A program made the translations under genes and the position numbers. From Desulfobacteraceae bacterium (GTDB lineage: Bacteria; Desulfobacterota; Desulfobacteria; Desulfobacterales; Desulfobacteraceae), in assembly GCA_003354055.1 (NCBI GenBank), contig PIVQ01000087.1, forward strand, positions 1 through 16,644: DNA of 16,644 nucleotides, given 5' to 3'. Shown here one piece after another: positions 13,752 through 16,644 of the stretch; position 1 is the stretch's first letter; each line of letters opens with the position of its first letter. The notes under the pieces are model-generated. The model had not been told where the DNA came from. It searched no databases and saw only the letters and a list, made by a program, of their open reading frames with translations.

Positions 13752-14177
13752 CTAACTGATAAAGCCCCTGGCCATGGCAGTTGCCTGATCCTGAAATATT
13801 GCCATAGCCGTTTTCATGAATCTAAATCCGAGTTTCTCATAAAACCCCTCCTTACCCGGATTTGAATACAGGATGATTTTTTTATGTCCCTGGGACAGAT
13901 CCATCAGTTTTTTCATCAGGCTTTTGCCGATACCGGTTCCCTGGTAATCGGGATGAACAACCACATCACAGATATAGGCACAATCAACCCCATCTGCCAG
14001 GACCCTGCCGGCCCCGATCAATTGCCCATCATCAAAAACAAAACATTTGAACATGCTGTTGCCAAAAACTGACCGCAGATCTTCCGCCTTTTTATCTCCC
14101 AATGGCGCGATCTTATACAAATGGGAGACCTTTTCCCAGTTTATGTTTTCCAGGTCGAATTTCCATTCTATATGCAT
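13752..14177 (-). CDS. GNAT-family N-acetyltransferase
   Basis: The 141-residue protein has the GNAT core: AYICDVVVHPDYQGTGIGKSL contains strand beta4 and the acetyl-CoA pyrophosphate loop (Q-G-T-G-I-G), followed by helix LMKKLMDLSQ, strand KIILYSNPG and the FYEKLGFRFM motif. The preceding FVFDDGQLIGAGRVLADG is also typical. The substrate is not predictable; members of this subgroup acetylate small amines, peptides or antibiotics. AGGAG seven bases before the ATG supports the start. A perfect 9-3-9 palindrome lies 25 bases upstream of the start codon, suggesting regulation at the promoter or leader. It is transcribed in the same direction as asd, with a gap of about 140 bases. Confidence 0.88.
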   Translation of the reverse strand: MHIEWKFDLENINWEKVSHLYKIAPLGDKKAEDLRSVFGNSMFKCFVFDDGQLIGAGRVLADGVDCAYICDVVVHPDYQGTGIGKSLMKKLMDLSQGHKKIILYSNPGKEGFYEKLGFRFMKTAMAIFQDQATAMARGFIS

Positions 14178-14201
14178 TTCAGACTCCTTTTGGGGAATGT
14201 G

Positions 14202-14222
14202 TAAGTATTCTTTGAATACTTA
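14202..14222. promoter_or_regulatory. Perfect palindrome in the divergent GNAT/Sel1 intergenic region
   Basis: TAAGTATTC (14202-14210) and GAATACTTA (14214-14222) are perfectly inverted around TTT. The position, 25 bases upstream of the GNAT start, fits an operator; as RNA it would be a leader stem-loop. The other half of this 246-base gap has a loose promoter candidate for the plus-strand gene (TTGTTT at 14261-14266, TTATAA at 14285-14290). Confidence 0.5.
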
Positions 14223-14423
14223 TGTCTACTCGCTATCAAAAAAATGACACGGTCACAACATTGTTTTATAAGGAATCATAATTATTATAAAAAAAGTTGC
14301 TCACACACGGGATATTGTAAGATAAACGTGAAAGTCCAGCACCATCCCTTGTATCCTGTCCAAAGGTCTGGTATCCGTAACAGCACATCATCTATGAGAA
14401 GTTTTATAATGATTAGGAGCCCC

Positions 14424-15629
14424 ATGATAAAAAACACAGCCCCATACTTCCCTTACATCAGGCGCATTGCCGTTCTTGTTTGTCTTAGCCTTGTTTACGG
14501 ATCTTCCGGATTCTGCAGTATTTCAGCAAAAATCCAGTTTAAGGGAATTAAAATTCAGGCCATTGCCCCGAATTTGGAAACCAAATTCGATGTAGACCTC
14601 ATGGACGCGGATACAGCCGTAAATAAACTGCGTGCTGCCATTGAACTGATTTATGAGAAATCCCCGGATCTTTCCCAAACCATTGATAAACTAAAGCAAG
14701 AGGGGAAAATCTATATCGTATACAATCCCAATTACCCCAGTAAAAAACAGGATTTAACCATGGTCCGGGTGGCCCTGTTTCTCCCGTTTTATTTTAACGA
14801 GGAGTCAAAGAACAAAAAACCGCCTCTTCCCATCATTGTCTCCCGCCACGGTATTAAATGGCCCCTGGAAGAACTTGCTGCGGTGATGGTCCATGAATTG
14901 ACCGGCCATGGGAATCAATACCTTAAAGGGATGACGGATACGGTTGCAACCAGGGAACTTGAGTGTGATGCCTGGCTCCTCCAGGAACAGGCCTACCAGC
15001 AGTTCGGCCTTGATAAATCTACAAAAAAAATGGTGGATTTCCGTAAGGGACTCAGTGGATACGGACGCAAATCAGGGCATTGTACCCCGTTCCTCAATTA
15101 CCTGCGCAAAACATATCCGGAAAAGATAGCACTTTATGAGCGGCTGAATCCGGATGTGCCTGAACTTCGAAAGCTTCTGAAAAAATATATCACCCAGCAG
15201 GAGAAATCCGGTGCCACGAAAAAAGCCCTCCAGGCAAAGGCAGAATTTATAGAATCAAAACTTACCCGGCTGGAAAAACACGGGACTCCTAAACAGATAT
15301 TCGGTGCCGGCCTTTACCTGCTTGAAGGGGCCGGATACAAACAGGATCCCGAACGGGGGGTCCGCCTGATCAAGAAAGCTGCCGGGCAAAACTATGCCAG
15401 GGCCCAATACCATCTGGCAACGCTCTATTCATCAGGTAAAGGCGTTGGCCGGGACAATTCTTTGGCCTACTTCTGGCTCTCTGTGGCTGCCAGGAATGCA
15501 ACTGCCGATCTTAAAAAGACCATTCTAAAAAAGCAGAATACGCTTGCCCGGGACCTGAGTAAAGAGACCCGGACCGCCATTGACCAAAAGGTGGAAAAAT
15601 GGGGAAAAGGTCAACAATCAAACTCCTGA
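14424..15629 (+). CDS. Exported Sel1-repeat protein with a metalloprotease-like HELTGH motif
   Basis: The chosen start (AGGAG four bases upstream) gives 402 codons and an N-terminal signal peptide (MIKNTAPYFPYIRRIAVLVCLSL and onward, small residues GSSGFCS near 30). The open frame extends 60 codons further upstream, but that part is not protein-like. Residues 157-162 read HELTGH, resembling a zinc-protease helix although the spacing is HExxxH rather than HExxH. About 20 residues later comes RELECDAWLLQEQ, which could provide a third ligand. After a coiled-coil-like segment (around residues 255-280), two Sel1-like repeats follow (GAGLYLLEGAGYKQDPERG and ATLYSSGKGVGRDNSLAYFW). It is probably an envelope protein; whether it is an active peptidase is uncertain. 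I do not recognise the family. Confidence 0.75.
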   Translation: MIKNTAPYFPYIRRIAVLVCLSLVYGSSGFCSISAKIQFKGIKIQAIAPNLETKFDVDLMDADTAVNKLRAAIELIYEKSPDLSQTIDKLKQEGKIYIVYNPNYPSKKQDLTMVRVALFLPFYFNEESKNKKPPLPIIVSRHGIKWPLEELAAVMVHELTGHGNQYLKGMTDTVATRELECDAWLLQEQAYQQFGLDKSTKKMVDFRKGLSGYGRKSGHCTPFLNYLRKTYPEKIALYERLNPDVPELRKLLKKYITQQEKSGATKKALQAKAEFIESKLTRLEKHGTPKQIFGAGLYLLEGAGYKQDPERGVRLIKKAAGQNYARAQYHLATLYSSGKGVGRDNSLAYFWLSVAARNATADLKKTILKKQNTLARDLSKETRTAIDQKVEKWGKGQQSNS

Positions 15630-15668
15630 ACCAGAGCCTGAACTAAAACCCGACCGAAACCTGGGCCT

Positions 15669-15697
15669 AAGGATTTCTCCTTGAGATCTTTTTTTAT
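15669..15697 (+). terminator. Possible intrinsic terminator after the Sel1-repeat gene
   Basis: AAGGA-TTTC-TCCTT makes a short 5 bp stem 39 bases after the stop codon. After GAGATC comes a run of seven T, then ATTTT. The stem is weak and AT-rich, so the confidence is modest. Confidence 0.45.
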
Positions 15698-15698
15698 T

Positions 15699-15727
15699 TT
15701 GACAATCCGTTTCGTCTGTGATTTAGC
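15699..15727 (+). promoter_or_regulatory. Possible promoter of the MaoC-like gene
   Basis: A perfect -35 TTGACA (15699-15704) lies 78 bases before the ATG, but the hexamer 17 bases downstream, TTTAGC (15722-15727), is a poor -10. It is reported because the -35 directly follows the upstream terminator. Confidence 0.3.
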
Positions 15728-15776
15728 TTGCCTCTGAAAGCGTGTATCAAACCCTAACTTCGTTTTCGGAGCAACC

Positions 15777-16644
15777 ATGAAGCTAAACAGCCAAATGATC
15801 GGGACCAGGCTAAAATCTTACGCCACAGACATATCATGGCGGCAGACCACAAATTTTGCCGCAGCCATTGCCGACCATAACCCCATCTTTTTTGATGATA
15901 AAAGGGAGTTAGGAATTTTGGCGCCGCCCACTTTTCCTGTGGCCGTGACCTGGCCTGTGCTCAGCCGTCTCGGAGACTTTATCGACTCCAAAGAATTTCC
16001 CAAAGATGTGCTGCTGACCCAGGTCCACTATACCGAGCATCTGATCCTACACCGCCTGATCCGTCCCGGTGACCGTATCACCCTTGCCGGGGAAATCACT
16101 GCCATTATCCCCCACAAGGCAGGCACCCATGCCGTAATCCGCCTGTCCGCAACAGATAAGAACGATCAACCCGTTTTTACCGAGTATATCGGAGCCATGC
16201 TCAGAGGGGTGGAATGTGAAGGAGAGGCCGGACGGGAAACCCTTCCCAAAGTGCCGGCACCTGATCCGAATGCCACCCCGGCCTGGACCTCGCCACAGAC
16301 CGTAGATCCCCTGGCCCCCTATGTGTATGACGGATGTACGGATATAGAGTTTCCCATCCACACCTCACCGAACTTTGCCGAAGCAGTGGGACTGCCCGGC
16401 ATTATTCTCCAGGGCACCGCCACACTGGCCTATGCGGTCCGGGATATGATCAACAATGAAGTTAACGGAAATCCCGCCGCAGTAAAAGAGATTGCCTGTT
16501 CCTTTACCGGCATGGTCATACCGGGTACCGACATTGAAATCTGCTGCCTGGGCACCCGGGAAGAGGACAGGTATACCCATCTATTCTTTGAAGTCATCAA
16601 TGCTAAGAACAAGAAAGCCATTCGCAACGGATATATGAAAATCG
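15777..16644 (+). CDS. MaoC-family double-hotdog protein (3' end beyond window)
   Basis: An open frame of 289 codons starts at ATG 15777, five bases after GGAG, and runs off the window. The N-terminal half (MKLNSQMIGTRLKSYATDIS, then TTNFAAAIADHNPIFFDD, APPTFPVAVTW, QVHYTEHLILHRLIRPGDRIT) is a MaoC/FAS1-type N-terminal hotdog domain. The second half (TDIEFPIHTSPNFAEAVGLPG, then IILQGTATLAYAVRDMI) is a MaoC hydratase domain. Such proteins hydrate or dehydrate (R)-hydroxyacyl/enoyl-CoA thioesters. The catalytic D-x-N-P-x-H motif is split: the first half has D-H-N-P but F in place of His, and the second half has the His but not the Asp at the usual spacing. Substrate unknown; nothing in view tells which pathway it serves. 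Confidence 0.82.
   Translation, partial: MKLNSQMIGTRLKSYATDISWRQTTNFAAAIADHNPIFFDDKRELGILAPPTFPVAVTWPVLSRLGDFIDSKEFPKDVLLTQVHYTEHLILHRLIRPGDRITLAGEITAIIPHKAGTHAVIRLSATDKNDQPVFTEYIGAMLRGVECEGEAGRETLPKVPAPDPNATPAWTSPQTVDPLAPYVYDGCTDIEFPIHTSPNFAEAVGLPGIILQGTATLAYAVRDMINNEVNGNPAAVKEIACSFTGMVIPGTDIEICCLGTREEDRYTHLFFEVINAKNKKAIRNGYMKI

Noticed and set aside
13721..13754. GNAT stop region (TAG-CAAGAA on the minus strand) as a third copy of the asd 3' repeat
   Set aside because: Only about nine bases at the stop codon match; the coding sequence and the downstream bases do not align.
14244..14423. In-frame 60-codon extension upstream of the Sel1-repeat protein
   Set aside because: The extension (starting MTRSQHCFIRNHNYYKK) is not protein-like and would bury the signal peptide. 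AGGAG precedes the inner ATG at 14424.

Overview
The window looks like chromosomal DNA of an anaerobic, probably sulfate-reducing member of the Desulfobacterota (Desulfobacteraceae-like). This is inferred from gene content and protein style: a tungsten-type aldehyde:ferredoxin oxidoreductase, a DASS/SLC13 anion transporter with TrkA-C domains, and an Rrf2 regulator next to sulfur-assimilation genes. No rRNA, tRNA or CRISPR array was seen.

Left part (1-5795). A truncated membrane-protein gene and an aldehyde:ferredoxin oxidoreductase gene lie on the minus strand, with a hairpin/T-run terminator between them. A divergent intergenic region separates them from a plus-strand periplasmic solute-binding protein. 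Next come a ~100 bp MITE-like element, an unrecognised membrane protein, and an overlapping SLC13-type transporter.

Central part (about 5870-12590). This is the most interesting segment. It encodes an Rrf2 regulator behind a promoter with an IscR-like 25 bp palindrome, then a ThiS/MoaD-like sulfur carrier (HcyS-like), an O-acetylhomoserine sulfhydrylase (MetY), an E1-like adenylating enzyme (HcyF), a JAMM metalloprotease (HcyD) and a siroheme sulfite reductase fused to a TusA domain. Together these match the protein-thiocarboxylate route to homocysteine described in Wolinella succinogenes. In that route Sir makes sulfide, HcyF adenylates the carrier to allow thiocarboxylate formation, MetY transfers the sulfur to O-acetylhomoserine, and HcyD trims the carrier and releases homocysteine. 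Here the carrier has an 11-12 residue C-terminal tail created by overlap with metY, and a second MITE copy plus a new-looking promoter splits the operon between metY and hcyF. A convergent thioredoxin-like gene follows. The segment is visibly more AT-rich than its flanks and is bounded by direct repeats of the 3' end of asd: an intact asd on the right and a 28-codon remnant on the left. It may therefore be an acquired cassette.

Right part (12502-16644). On the minus strand are asd and a GNAT acetyltransferase. On the plus strand are an exported Sel1-repeat protein with a metalloprotease-like HELTGH motif and the start of a double-hotdog MaoC-family protein that runs off the window. Asd makes aspartate semialdehyde, the precursor of homoserine, so it belongs to the same metabolic branch as the central cassette.
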